Part shown: positions 21,872 through 29,399 of the stretch, in pieces
Position numbering within the stretch: position 1 is the stretch's first letter
Layout: every line of letters starts with the position of its first letter
NCBI GenBank assembly: GCA_964355005.1
Contig: CAYHBX010000002.1
Location: 1-29,410, forward strand
DNA length: 29,410 nucleotides
Source: JAUSKF01 sp964355005
GTDB taxonomy: Bacteria; Patescibacteriota; Minisyncoccia; UBA6257; WO2-44-18
Direction: 5' to 3'
Made by a program: the position numbers and the translations under genes
Notes under the pieces: model-generated
Told to the model about the DNA's origin: nothing
The model's database searches: none
What the model saw: only the letters and a program-made list of their open reading frames with translations

Positions 21872-22792
21872 TTATAAACTCTTTGGCTGATTTTGCGCCC
21901 TCTTCTTCTCCAACGCCTCAAGGTCGCTGATGTGCTTGCTCACATCGTCATATGTAAGACCCTGCTCAGCCAGAAGATCTCCGTTAAATTTCCAGGCGGC
22001 CGCCAAAAGATCGTGAACATCCGGCAAGCCGATCTGCGCGGCAAAAGCCTTGAACGCGGCGGTGTCTTTGGGGAAACAATAGCCCCCGAAACCACGATAT
22101 CCGCCATGTGTGACATCCAAGTGAGAGTCCCCAATGCGGTGATCGGACGACATGCCCTGACGAACGTTTTCGTAATTAGCTCCCATTTTCTCGGAAACTC
22201 TGGCAAGCGCGTTCGCCCAATTCACTTTTTGCGCGAAGTAAACATTGCCGGCATATTTTATGATTTCGGCTTCGGTGGCGGTAATGCGGGTTTGTTTATA
22301 AGTATTCACTCCCCATGGAGACATAAACGGGGCGCGAGGCAACAATGACAACACTAAACTGGCCGCTTCCATGCTCTGCTCCGTAAAACCGACGATCTGG
22401 CGGTCAGGACGCAGCATGTCCATCCAAGCGGTCTTTTCGCTCAAAAATTCCGGATTGAACAAAAACTTATGATTCGGATAATGCTTCTGCAATTTTTCGG
22501 TCGTGCCTGGAGTAATGGTGGATTTTAAAACGACAACTTTCTCGCCTTTAATATTTCCGGCGGCTTCTTCAACGATAGAAGTATCGCAGGATCCGTCCTG
22601 GGGATTACGGGGCGTCGGCACCGCCACGAAAATCACATCAGCAAGATTGATGTCGCCGGCGCATTTTTTTGGATCAATGTCGTGCAAAAACAAATCCTCG
22701 CCGGTCTTATAACCTTTGTATTCTTCCAAGTACCGCTTCACCTGCGATCCGACCCAACCAACTCCGATAATTCCTACTTTTGGATGATACAT
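21872..22792 (-). CDS. UDP-sugar dehydrogenase family protein, short form
   Basis: UDP-glucose/GDP-mannose dehydrogenase family, which oxidises a nucleotide sugar C6 to the acid. Residues 5-19 are the Rossmann motif (KVGIIGVGWVGSQV), LKSTITPGTT is at 89-97, FLFNPEFLSE near 110-119, EIIKYAGNVYFAQKVNWAN carries Lys179 and Asn183, and GFGGYCFPKD carries catalytic Cys239. The core catalytic set is intact, but the protein is only 306 residues against about 430 for the family. The C-terminal nucleotide-binding domain is missing and replaced by a short charged tail, so the substrate may differ. TATAAT (22834-22829) lies about 36 nt upstream of the ATG. Confidence 0.88.
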   Translation of the reverse strand: MYHPKVGIIGVGWVGSQVKRYLEEYKGYKTGEDLFLHDIDPKKCAGDINLADVIFVAVPTPRNPQDGSCDTSIVEEAAGNIKGEKVVVLKSTITPGTTEKLQKHYPNHKFLFNPEFLSEKTAWMDMLRPDRQIVGFTEQSMEAASLVLSLLPRAPFMSPWGVNTYKQTRITATEAEIIKYAGNVYFAQKVNWANALARVSEKMGANYENVRQGMSSDHRIGDSHLDVTHGGYRGFGGYCFPKDTAAFKAFAAQIGLPDVHDLLAAAWKFNGDLLAEQGLTYDDVSKHISDLEALEKKRAQNQPKSL

Positions 22793-22843
22793 AAAATAAA
22801 TATCTAATATCTAATTTCTAATGAAAGTATTATAGCGCAGATT

Positions 22844-22881
22844 TTAAAAAAATAAAAGACCCCCAATGTCCGCCGGGGGTC
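22844..22881 (-). terminator. intrinsic terminator after the GT-B-like gene
   Basis: Stem GACCCCC (22858-22864) with GGGGGTC (22875-22881), ten-base loop, followed on the minus strand by TTTTATTTTTTTAAAA. Confidence 0.92.
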
Positions 22882-22889
22882 GCAATTTA

Positions 22890-24002
22890 TCACTCGCTCT
22901 TTAGCGGAAACGCGCCCAGCGCGTCGCAGATCTTGCGAACGGCCGCGCCTTTTTCTCTAAGTTCGGGGAAGGCTTTTTCTTGCCGAATGCGCATTGCCTG
23001 GCTCCACCAAGAACTACCCTCTTGAGTCAGCCAGGAGATCATCTCTGACAAATGCGGACGCTCGCAATCGGTTACAAGCTCCGCGATCCCCAATTCCGAA
23101 CAGGGCTTCCAAGGCCACCCTCCACCATCCTCAATCTTCTTACGATAAAGTTCGGTGAAGTAATTAATGACGGGCTTACGTTGGCAAGCGGCGGCAATGC
23201 CGACACTGGACCCTAAAACCACGACAAGATCGGCGATAGCCAGAAGTTTTTCCGGCTTCGTTCCTTTATCAAGGGCGACCGGAACCCGGCTCAAGCCGCC
23301 GCCATCGCTATTCATCAGGGAACCATAAATCGAAGCATCGTTCGGGTCCCCAGGGTGAACAGACAGGAGTACTTGGAACTTTGGGAGTTTCTCTAGATGA
23401 GCCGCTTCGTTGGACCTTGCCAGTCTTTCGTTATAACTGGCCGCGGAAATCACCCCACCAAAAAAAGCCATATTGAGCATCAAATCTTTACCGCCAACCG
23501 CCAAAATTGTCTTGCGTTCCGGTGAAAGACCGTACCGATCCCACAAAGTCTTCTCTTCTTCGAGACTCATTCTATCAAAGAAGTCCTCCCAACAAGGATT
23601 GCCGCTGGCAACCACTTCCGCGTTCGGGAAGAGAGCTTTCGCTTCAGCGATCTCAGCTTCAGCAACCACAAAAAGTTTGCCGGCCTTCTCTCGAAAGGGG
23701 GCAAACCAGGGACGCTTATAGCAGTCAAAAATGTCGCAAATGAACCCGAAAGGAATGCTATTGTCCATTGCTATCTGCGCGGCAAAGATCTCCTCTTTTG
23801 ATAATTCTGCCGTGGAAGACATACCGACTAATACAAAATTAGAACTCAAGACCATAGCGACAATGGAATCGGAGTCAAATTCAATCGCCTTACCGGAACC
23901 GAGAACAGAGAAAGTTTCGTGTCCGCGGGAATGCAACTCAAACTGCACCCGCTCCAGAATCTGCGACGGCGCCACGTCCCGAGCAATCAGCAACGCTCGC
24001 AT
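22890..24002 (-). CDS. GT-B-like protein, putative glycosyltransferase or NeuC/WecB-related
   Basis: I choose the ATG at 24002, which sits about 8 nt after a GGAG. The 370-residue soluble protein reads as two Rossmann halves: MRALLIARDVAPSQILERV at the start, ADLVVVLGSSVGIAAACQRKPVINYF near residue 280, with VVASGNPCWEDFFDR and LLSVHPGDPND between. The SGNP and the D-late G-S-S/G-KPVI pattern resemble UDP-GlcNAc 2-epimerases and related GT-B enzymes, but I cannot assign a family firmly. A role in making or transferring a sugar of the nonulosonate cluster is plausible from the neighbours. Its promoter shares a 25-nt module with the DMT gene at 27637-28617. Confidence 0.65.
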   Translation of the reverse strand: MRALLIARDVAPSQILERVQFELHSRGHETFSVLGSGKAIEFDSDSIVAMVLSSNFVLVGMSSTAELSKEEIFAAQIAMDNSIPFGFICDIFDCYKRPWFAPFREKAGKLFVVAEAEIAEAKALFPNAEVVASGNPCWEDFFDRMSLEEEKTLWDRYGLSPERKTILAVGGKDLMLNMAFFGGVISAASYNERLARSNEAAHLEKLPKFQVLLSVHPGDPNDASIYGSLMNSDGGGLSRVPVALDKGTKPEKLLAIADLVVVLGSSVGIAAACQRKPVINYFTELYRKKIEDGGGWPWKPCSELGIAELVTDCERPHLSEMISWLTQEGSSWWSQAMRIRQEKAFPELREKGAAVRKICDALGAFPLKSE

Positions 24003-24035
24003 CCGTTTTCTCCGCAAATTAATGAACCGTTTGAA

Positions 24036-24064
24036 ACTTTATAACAAAAAATCCGCTTCGTCAA
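24036..24064 (-). promoter_or_regulatory. promoter of the GT-B-like gene (shared module, copy 1)
   Basis: Minus strand TTGACG (24064-24059), 17-nt spacer, TAAAGT (24041-24036). The 25 nt at 24040-24064 match 28671-28695 with one difference. Confidence 0.75.
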
Positions 24065-24069
24065 ACGAT

Positions 24070-24098
24070 TTGACTTTTACTTATCTTAATGATAAAAT
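24070..24098 (+). promoter_or_regulatory. promoter of the DMT transporter gene
   Basis: TTGACT (24070-24075), 17-nt spacer, TAAAAT (24093-24098). Its -35 and that of the divergent promoter lie in one palindrome, GTCAAA-CGA-TTTGAC (24060-24074). The leader ends in AAGGAGG (24119-24125), 5 nt before the ATG. Confidence 0.82.
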
Positions 24099-24130
24099 CC
24101 CAATCAGCTAATTGATTTAAGGAGGACGAA

Positions 24131-25054
24131 ATGACTTGGCAAGCTTACGGATCAATCGTGATCGGTTCGGTGCTGCTGGCCTTATATAGCGTCTTTACTA
24201 AAAAGACTCTTAGCGCTGGCTGGAAAAAACGAGAAGCGCTACTGACAACTTTGATTACCGGAACGTGCGCCATAATGTTATTTGCCACCTGCTGGGCTAC
24301 CGGCGGACCGAAAATCAAACCGGGTTTCTGGTTTCCGGTTCTTGCAACCGGAGTATTAAACATCGGTATCCAGTACCTAAATACTCTCGCTAAATCCAAA
24401 GAAGAAGTATCGCTGGTTACGCCAATTGCCGCCAGCACTCCGGTTATCGTCATCTTCACGAGCATGGTAATGCTCGGGGAATACCCATCAAAAATCGGGT
24501 GGGCGGGAATTTACCTGCTGGTAATCGGTTCTTACGTCCTCAATATGCAGCCCTACGTTGATAAAGTCAGAAAGCAAGAAGGTGTCGCGAGCTGGAAACA
24601 TTGGCTTACTCCGTTCTTGATTATGAGCAAAAGCGCCGGAATCAGATTGGCTTTCGGGGCGGCAATTTTGGGGGCTATTAGCCTGAACTGGGACGGCCTG
24701 TCTTCCAGAAACGCCAACGTCGCATTCGGCCGGGGCGTTGTTTGGACTATTACGGCCATCGGATCGCTGATGATTGCTCTGGCAAAAAAGGAGATCCCGG
24801 GAGCGCCAATCTCCTGGAAATTCTATTTTAGTACGATTTGCTTTCTTGCCTTGCTCTACGGCGGATGCAGCTGGTTTAATAGCTCCGCCTATCTCGGCGC
24901 GATCGTTCCTTACGTGGGAACGCTAAAAAGACTGGCGATTCCTCTAACGATCATTTTTGCCTACCTGCTCATCGGCGAAAAAACAAATTTCCGCAACCGA
25001 TTGACGGGCGGAATGATTATGGCGGCCGGCGCGGTCCTTGTCGGAATTTCTTAG
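24131..25054 (+). CDS. DMT-superfamily transporter (EamA-like) 1
   Basis: A 307-residue membrane protein with about ten helices in two halves, as in the drug/metabolite transporter superfamily. Supporting stretches are IVIGSVLLALYSVFTKKTL, NTLAKSKEEVSLVTPIAAST, MLGEYPSKIGWAGIYLLVIG, VGTLKRLAIPLTIIFAYLLI and GEKTNFRNRLTGGMIMAAG; the LGE and GEK positions after helices 4 and 9 are typical of EamA repeats. Substrate unknown. It has its own promoter, a strong Shine-Dalgarno and a terminator. Two more DMT genes and a NeuB-family gene lie just downstream on the other strand, so a sugar or nucleotide-sugar substrate is possible (inference). Confidence 0.88.
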   Translation: MTWQAYGSIVIGSVLLALYSVFTKKTLSAGWKKREALLTTLITGTCAIMLFATCWATGGPKIKPGFWFPVLATGVLNIGIQYLNTLAKSKEEVSLVTPIAASTPVIVIFTSMVMLGEYPSKIGWAGIYLLVIGSYVLNMQPYVDKVRKQEGVASWKHWLTPFLIMSKSAGIRLAFGAAILGAISLNWDGLSSRNANVAFGRGVVWTITAIGSLMIALAKKEIPGAPISWKFYFSTICFLALLYGGCSWFNSSAYLGAIVPYVGTLKRLAIPLTIIFAYLLIGEKTNFRNRLTGGMIMAAGAVLVGIS

Positions 25055-25062
25055 AAAAAACC

Positions 25063-25095
25063 AAAGCTCGATCTTCAACAGATCGGGCTTTTTTC
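25063..25095 (+). terminator. intrinsic terminator between convergent genes
   Basis: Twelve-bp stem (AAAGCTCGATCT at 25063-25074, AGATCGGGCTTT at 25080-25091) with a five-base loop and TTTTTTC. The upstream A run also gives a T run for the convergent neuB-like gene. Confidence 0.9.
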
Positions 25096-26211
25096 TTAAA
25101 TAAGAACGTCAAACGTAATCGGGTCGAATTTTTTGAGCGCAACTTTGGTTTTTTTGCCTAGTACTTCTTCATATTTCTCCGATGGCAGACCGCCGGCGTA
25201 TTGCTGGGGGCGCATGGCATAAAGCATTTCTTTGGTGATCGCGGCGCCGGCGGGAATATCCTGTCCGGCCATCAAGGATTTACGGAAAAGAGGCCGGAAG
25301 GCGGCCTCCCCTTCCTGCAAAACCTTCCCGCCCGCTAAGCTATGTTTGGCAAAATCGCTGTTTAATATTTCTTCGCGCTTGGCGGGATTATCTAAAATTT
25401 CTTTCACGCCGACCACTAATCCGCGCAATTCTTCCGGAGTCATAGAAACTTTATGATCGGAGCCCCAGAGTTCGCGCGATAGAGAAAAGTGTTTTTCCAA
25501 AACTTTAGCGCCCATCGCCACCGCCACCAGCGCCGGCTCAATGCCGATGGAGTGATCGGAAAATCCGATCGGCATGCTGAATTTCTGCTGATAAAACTCG
25601 ATAGTTTTTAAATGGAGATCCTCCGGCGGGCAGGGATACTTGGAAACGCAATGCAACATCGCCAACTTATCATTTTTTGCACGCAGAAAATTTACCGCCA
25701 ACTCCGCTTCTTCCAGAGTGCTCATTCCGGTAGAAAAAATTATCGGTTTACCGGTCTCGCGCAAATAATCCAACATCACGAAATCCAAAATATCGCCCGA
25801 GCCGATCTTCCAAAGTTCCACGCCAACCTGCTCATTTAAAATTTTCGCCGCTCCCCGGCTCATCGGAGTAGAAAAGAAAACGATCCCCTTTTTTACGCAA
25901 TGCTCTTTCAGGGGCTTCCAAAACTTATCTACCGGAGTAGAGCGGGTATTGCGCGCTACCCAGCTGTATCGGTCGCTTCCCTTAAAGTGCGGCGAGACAA
26001 CGTTGATATTCAGTTGCTCGTCTTCAACGTTATGAGTCTGAAATTTTACCGCATCCGCTCCAGCTGCCGCCGCCTCATCAACTAATTTTTTCGCGTTGTC
26101 CAAGTAAACCTCAATCGGCTGTTCAGCCTCGGTTTGAATGAAATTTTTGCCAATCTCGGCGATAATAAACACCCTTTTTTGGATCTTGTCCCAAATCTGT
26201 TGGCTGTTCAT
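25096..26211 (-). CDS. neuB: NeuB-family nonulosonic acid synthase
   Basis: Condenses phosphoenolpyruvate with a hexosamine to give a nine-carbon sialic-like acid. The 371-residue protein has the TIM-barrel NeuB domain: VFIIAEIGKNF near 14, GADAVKFQTH (51-60), GIVFFSTPMS, WKIGSGDILDF, IIFSTGMSTLEEAELAV, LHCVSKYPCPPEDLHL, IGFSDHSIG and LEKHFSLSR. A C-terminal SAF/antifreeze-like domain follows from about residue 300 (FRKSLMAGQDIPAGAAITKEM). The usual GVNH near the start is GKNF, and RELWGSDHKVSM replaces the common P-G-P-D-H-K-A-S. Sialic, legionaminic and pseudaminic types cannot be told apart by eye. No neuA- or neuC-type gene is clearly present in the window. Confidence 0.93.
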   Translation of the reverse strand: MNSQQIWDKIQKRVFIIAEIGKNFIQTEAEQPIEVYLDNAKKLVDEAAAAGADAVKFQTHNVEDEQLNINVVSPHFKGSDRYSWVARNTRSTPVDKFWKPLKEHCVKKGIVFFSTPMSRGAAKILNEQVGVELWKIGSGDILDFVMLDYLRETGKPIIFSTGMSTLEEAELAVNFLRAKNDKLAMLHCVSKYPCPPEDLHLKTIEFYQQKFSMPIGFSDHSIGIEPALVAVAMGAKVLEKHFSLSRELWGSDHKVSMTPEELRGLVVGVKEILDNPAKREEILNSDFAKHSLAGGKVLQEGEAAFRPLFRKSLMAGQDIPAGAAITKEMLYAMRPQQYAGGLPSEKYEEVLGKKTKVALKKFDPITFDVLI

Positions 26212-26212
26212 A

Positions 26213-26260
26213 ATGCGAAAATTATATATTATGCGAATTATACTAACAAACTAATGCGAA
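26213..26260 (+). repeat. three ATGCGAA heptamers (left set)
   Basis: ATGCGAA at 26213-26219, 26231-26237 and 26254-26260 on the plus strand, just upstream of neuB. A matching set in inverse orientation lies at 26663-26699. Confidence 0.8.
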
Positions 26261-26273
26261 GTGCACCAACAGA

Positions 26274-26699
26274 CTACTGGCTAGCCTTGGAATTCAAAAT
26301 TCTCTTAGGATTTACGTAATATCGCCGCATATTTACTAAAATACCAAGCTTCTTATCCAGGCTCTGCAGATATCGCATTGTTTGGTAATAATCCTCTTTT
26401 GTAATAAACGGCTTGGCTTTTACCTCCAAAATTATTTCCCCATTAATCAAGAAATCAGCTCTATTGCGGTTTTCTTTTTCTCCTTCAAACGAAATAGGCA
26501 AAAACTCCTCCCTTTTATAACCTATCTCCGACTTTTTGAAGCGTTCTTCTATTGCATCACAGTATTGTTGTTCGCTTTTGAACCTCCCCAGCTCTTTGCG
26601 AACATCAAACAAAATTCCGTTTATCTTATATGATAATTCCGGATGGATAATGTCCCCATCGGTTCGCATGATTCGCATATCACCGCTTGTTGTTCGCAT
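26274..26699 (-). CDS. GxxExxY-type protein (PDDEXK_3-like)
   Basis: A 141-residue protein of the GxxExxY family (PF13366), related in fold to PD-(D/E)XK nucleases. It shows HPELSYKINGILFDVRKELG, SEQQYCDAIEERFKK, and a core with RADFLINGEIILEVKAK and ILVNMRRYYVNPKRIL. The E-x-K of EVKAK fits the nuclease-like motif. The family name motif itself is changed (GRFKSEQQY). The ATG at 26699 overlaps the stop of the upstream DMT gene by one base (TAATG), favouring that start, though in-frame ATGs at 26678 and 26669 each begin the same ATGCGAA word. The biological role of the family is unsettled. Confidence 0.87.
   Translation of the reverse strand: MRTTSGDMRIMRTDGDIIHPELSYKINGILFDVRKELGRFKSEQQYCDAIEERFKKSEIGYKREEFLPISFEGEKENRNRADFLINGEIILEVKAKPFITKEDYYQTMRYLQSLDKKLGILVNMRRYYVNPKRILNSKASQ
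26663..26699 (-). repeat. three ATGCGAA heptamers (right set, inverted)
   Basis: TTCGCAT at 26663-26669, 26672-26678 and 26693-26699, that is ATGCGAA on the minus strand. They form the three in-frame start-codon candidates of the GxxExxY gene. Confidence 0.8.
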
Positions 26700-27592
26700 T
26701 AGCCAAACAATATCAAAACCACCCCGCCAATTGCAATCGCGGCGCCGAACAATTTTTTGCCTATATCTTTCTCTTTAAAAAACAACCAACCCCAAATTAC
26801 ACCCAACAAAACTCCAACTCGCTTGATTGCGATGGTATACGAGGCAAACCCGGCCAATAAAGCGGAATTGTATAAAACCGTGCCGGCCGCGCCCATCAGC
26901 CCCAATAGCAACAACATGTTGATGCCGGACATAATTTTCGGCATCTTGGCGCCGGAAATCCCATTGCCATTGGCAAATATCTTCTTGGGGCTGATGGCCA
27001 AATAAATTCCATAGCCGATCGCCATAACTGCCAGCGACATGGCCGGAGCGAAAAATCGGTCAGAATAGAGAGCCGCGGCTTTATCGAAGTTCACACTCAA
27101 GGCGGAGATCATGGCCACCGAAAGACCAAGCAAGTTGCCCTTAGTAAAACCGGGCGCTAATGGTTTGCCGGAGCGATGCCGGAAAGCGAACCATAAACCA
27201 ACAATGGTAAGCAAAACGCCTATCGATCCCAATAAACTCGGGGCTTCCCCAAGTAGCACAAATGAAGTCCCCAGCAGGAAGATCGGCGTCATCAAGCTCA
27301 TTGAATACACCGACGAAAATTCCCCGACTTCGTAAGCGCGTAAATAAACCAAGGCCGAAATGATATTTAAAACTCCGGTAATAAGCGCGGCTGGCCAGAA
27401 ACGCGGGTCGATCTCCGGCAAGCCGATTATATAATAGGAAACGATAACTAAAATCGCCGACGAAACAAGAACGGAGACAAATTTAATTCCGACTTTGGAA
27501 TACTTCTGATCCAAAATGGCTTCTTTTGAAACCACTTGTAGCAGGGAGTTCATCCCCGCCGAACCCAAAGCAAAAATCAACCAAAGAAGCAT
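26699..27592 (-). CDS. DMT-superfamily transporter (EamA-like) 2
   Basis: A 297-residue protein with about ten membrane helices in two EamA repeats. LLWLIFALGSAGMNSLLQVVSK starts it; YLRAYEVGEFSSVYSMSLMTPIFLL and LLGEAPSLLGSIGVLLTIVGLW close the first half; LAGFASYTIAIKRVGVLLGVIWG and FFKEKDIGKKLFGAAIAIGGVVLI close the second. The ATG at 27592 lacks a Shine-Dalgarno. It overlaps the GxxExxY start by one base and lies in the same direction as neuB, so the three may be co-transcribed. Substrate unknown; a sugar, nucleotide-sugar or lipid-linked sugar is possible (inference from neighbours). Confidence 0.88.
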   Translation of the reverse strand: MLLWLIFALGSAGMNSLLQVVSKEAILDQKYSKVGIKFVSVLVSSAILVIVSYYIIGLPEIDPRFWPAALITGVLNIISALVYLRAYEVGEFSSVYSMSLMTPIFLLGTSFVLLGEAPSLLGSIGVLLTIVGLWFAFRHRSGKPLAPGFTKGNLLGLSVAMISALSVNFDKAAALYSDRFFAPAMSLAVMAIGYGIYLAISPKKIFANGNGISGAKMPKIMSGINMLLLLGLMGAAGTVLYNSALLAGFASYTIAIKRVGVLLGVIWGWLFFKEKDIGKKLFGAAIAIGGVVLILFG

Positions 27593-27603
27593 GAATAAAG
27601 TTT

Positions 27604-27630
27604 AACAAAAGCCCGCGCGGAACGCGCGGG
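27604..27630 (-). terminator. hairpin terminator after DMT gene 3
   Basis: Stem CCCGCGCG (27612-27619) with CGCGCGGG (27623-27630), three-base loop, followed on the minus strand by CTTTTGTT. The stem is strong and the T run is short. Confidence 0.75.
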
Positions 27631-27636
27631 TGCATG

Positions 27637-28617
27637 CTAGATCTTTGTCGGAACCCTTGCCGGCATATCGGAAACGGGCATAGACCGATCCCGCCGAAAC
27701 CGGCCGGAGACATACTTCCACGTACCTTCGTCCATTAAAATAAAGGCGCCAAAATATGTTAATACGCCGACTACCTTCCATCGAGTCATCGACTCACCAA
27801 ACTGCCAAACACCGATGACGGCCACCATGGTCAGGTAAGATGAATCCATCAGTAATCTTTTGGCGGCCATCGTTGCGCCGGAACTATAACCGCGGACCTT
27901 GCAGATCCACATGACCACGATAAACAATCCGCCAATAACGCCGAGGATCCAAAGCTTCTTAACTAATTCCGAATGAAAATCGAACAGGGTGTCCGCCTTT
28001 CCCAAAAAAATCAGTACCAGCAATGATCCGACGAACGTGGCCAGGCCTCCCCAAAAGTTTTTAACCATCGGTTCGATATCTTTGATGCTACGGCTAATCA
28101 CTTCGTTAATGGCCAATAGGAGCATGCTGATCAAAGATAGCCAGATCCAGAGAGGAAATTTAACTACCTCAGCAAAGCTAGGAAGGCCCAAGATGAAGTA
28201 ACCGGCCAAGAAAAATATTGCTAAAGCGCAACATTTACGAATGCCGAGCTTTTTGTCTCGAAAAATCACTCTGTCCAGCACGGCACACGGTACAATAGTC
28301 AAAGTTATAATGAAGGTGTTCAGTGTAATCTCTCCGCCACACAAAAAGACGGTGAAAGCAAGAAATCCGTAAATACACGCGGACACCCCGAAGGCGCAGG
28401 CGCCTAACACCTGAGACCGAGTTCCAAAAATAGAAAGCCTCTTTTTCTTTAGGACAATCAGACTGCAAACAACTTGCACCAATCCAACAATTAGATTTAC
28501 CAAAACCACCTGATGAAAAGCCTTACTTGTTTGACCAACTACCTTGGTTAGGACTTTGCAGACAGTCTTAGTCGCGGCCTCTCCGAACGTCCAACCCATC
28601 CAGCTTTTGTTGGCCAT
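27637..28617 (-). CDS. DMT-superfamily transporter (EamA-like) 3, divergent
   Basis: A 326-residue protein with about ten membrane helices. It is more divergent than the other two and has extra Cys and Lys/Arg in loops. Supporting stretches are VVLVNLIVGLVQVVCSLIVL, FLCGGEITLNTFIITLTIVPCAVLDRVIF, GATMAAKRLLMDSSYLTMVAVIGVW and VVGVLTYFGAFILMDEGTW. The C-terminal 25 residues are soluble and basic (GRFRRDRSMPVSDMPARVPTKI read in parts). The ATG at 28617 follows AAAGGTGGAG. It has its own promoter and terminator. Its promoter shares a 25-nt block with that of the GT-B-like gene, so the two may be regulated together. Confidence 0.82.
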   Translation of the reverse strand: MANKSWMGWTFGEAATKTVCKVLTKVVGQTSKAFHQVVLVNLIVGLVQVVCSLIVLKKKRLSIFGTRSQVLGACAFGVSACIYGFLAFTVFLCGGEITLNTFIITLTIVPCAVLDRVIFRDKKLGIRKCCALAIFFLAGYFILGLPSFAEVVKFPLWIWLSLISMLLLAINEVISRSIKDIEPMVKNFWGGLATFVGSLLVLIFLGKADTLFDFHSELVKKLWILGVIGGLFIVVMWICKVRGYSSGATMAAKRLLMDSSYLTMVAVIGVWQFGESMTRWKVVGVLTYFGAFILMDEGTWKYVSGRFRRDRSMPVSDMPARVPTKI

Positions 28618-28666
28618 CGCTCCACCTTTAGTAGGAGTTTATGGAACTTTCAAGTTTCTGACAGAA

Positions 28667-28695
28667 ATTCTATAACAAAAAATCCGCCTCGTCAA
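28667..28695 (-). promoter_or_regulatory. promoter of DMT gene 3 (shared module, copy 2)
   Basis: Minus strand TTGACG (28695-28690), 17-nt spacer, TAGAAT (28672-28667). The -35 box lies in the loop of the preceding terminator and the terminator T run is part of the promoter spacer. Confidence 0.78.
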
Positions 28696-28708
28696 GGGGT
28701 GGATTTTT
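28674..28708 (-). terminator. terminator after the dehydrogenase gene
   Basis: Stem AAAAATCCGCC (28678-28688) with GGTGGATTTTT (28698-28708), one G-U pair, nine-base loop, followed on the minus strand by TGTTATAG after six T. It overlaps the dehydrogenase stop by 2 nt. Confidence 0.85.
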
Positions 28709-29399
28709 ATTTACCGAGTTCTTTTTTCACCAAGTTCGCGATGTATTCTTCGGTGATCTGCATGGCGTCATAAGTCGCCCCCCCGATGTGAGGAACAATG
28801 ATCAGATTGTGCTGACCGCTTTTCGCCATTTTCCAAAGTTCACTCTCCGGCAAATGCCCGCCGCTCCCCTCTTCGTCCCACATCACATCCACCGCCGCTC
28901 CGGCGATCCATTTTTCTTTTAGGGCTTTTTCCAGCGCTCCCTTTTCCAGAATTTCCGCGCGGGCGGTATTCACCAGATGAGCCGTGGGCTTCATCATCTT
29001 CAAATGATCTTCTTTTATCAAATTCTGCGTGGCATCGGTCAATAAAACATGCAAAGACAGGATGTCGGACTCTTTAAATAAAGCATCGTGATCCAATTTC
29101 TTAATTTCCAGCTTCTTCATCTCATCCTCGGAAACAGCCGGATCGCACGCTAAAACATTCATACCCAAAACCTTTCCATAACTCGCGACCATTTTACCCA
29201 AACGGCCCAGCCCAAGAATACCTAAATTCTGGCCGGCCAACTGATAGCCCTTGAATTGATCGCGATCCCAACCGCCCGCCTTGACATGCTCATGCGCCTG
29301 CGGAATTTTTCTAGCTAAAGCCAGCATTAATCCCAAAGTTTCCTCGGCAGTAGAAGTGATCTTGACCAAAAATTCCGTATGCCCGCCCAACGTTACTAA
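28707..29399 (-). CDS. D-2-hydroxyacid dehydrogenase (phosphoglycerate dehydrogenase-like), 5' truncated
   Basis: NAD-dependent D-isomer-specific 2-hydroxyacid dehydrogenase. The visible ~230 residues hold TSTAEETLGLMLALARKIP, the Rossmann motif LGILGLGRLGKMVA, and the catalytic triad: Arg in NTARAEIL, Glu in DVMWDEEG and His in VPHIGGATYD. There is no ACT or other regulatory domain at the C-terminus. The N-terminal ~95 residues of the family are missing. Reading upstream from a possible TTG at 29390 gives family-like residues (L-V-T) and then an in-frame TAA at 29402-29400, only nine bases from the window end. I think the edge sequence is faulty rather than the gene truly starting here. Confidence 0.88.
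   Translation of the reverse strand, partial: LVTLGGHTEFLVKITSTAEETLGLMLALARKIPQAHEHVKAGGWDRDQFKGYQLAGQNLGILGLGRLGKMVASYGKVLGMNVLACDPAVSEDEMKKLEIKKLDHDALFKESDILSLHVLLTDATQNLIKEDHLKMMKPTAHLVNTARAEILEKGALEKALKEKWIAGAAVDVMWDEEGSGGHLPESELWKMAKSGQHNLIIVPHIGGATYDAMQITEEYIANLVKKELGK

Noticed and set aside
26213..26260. CRISPR-like array
   Set aside because: The heptamers are far too short and irregularly spaced, and no cas gene is present.
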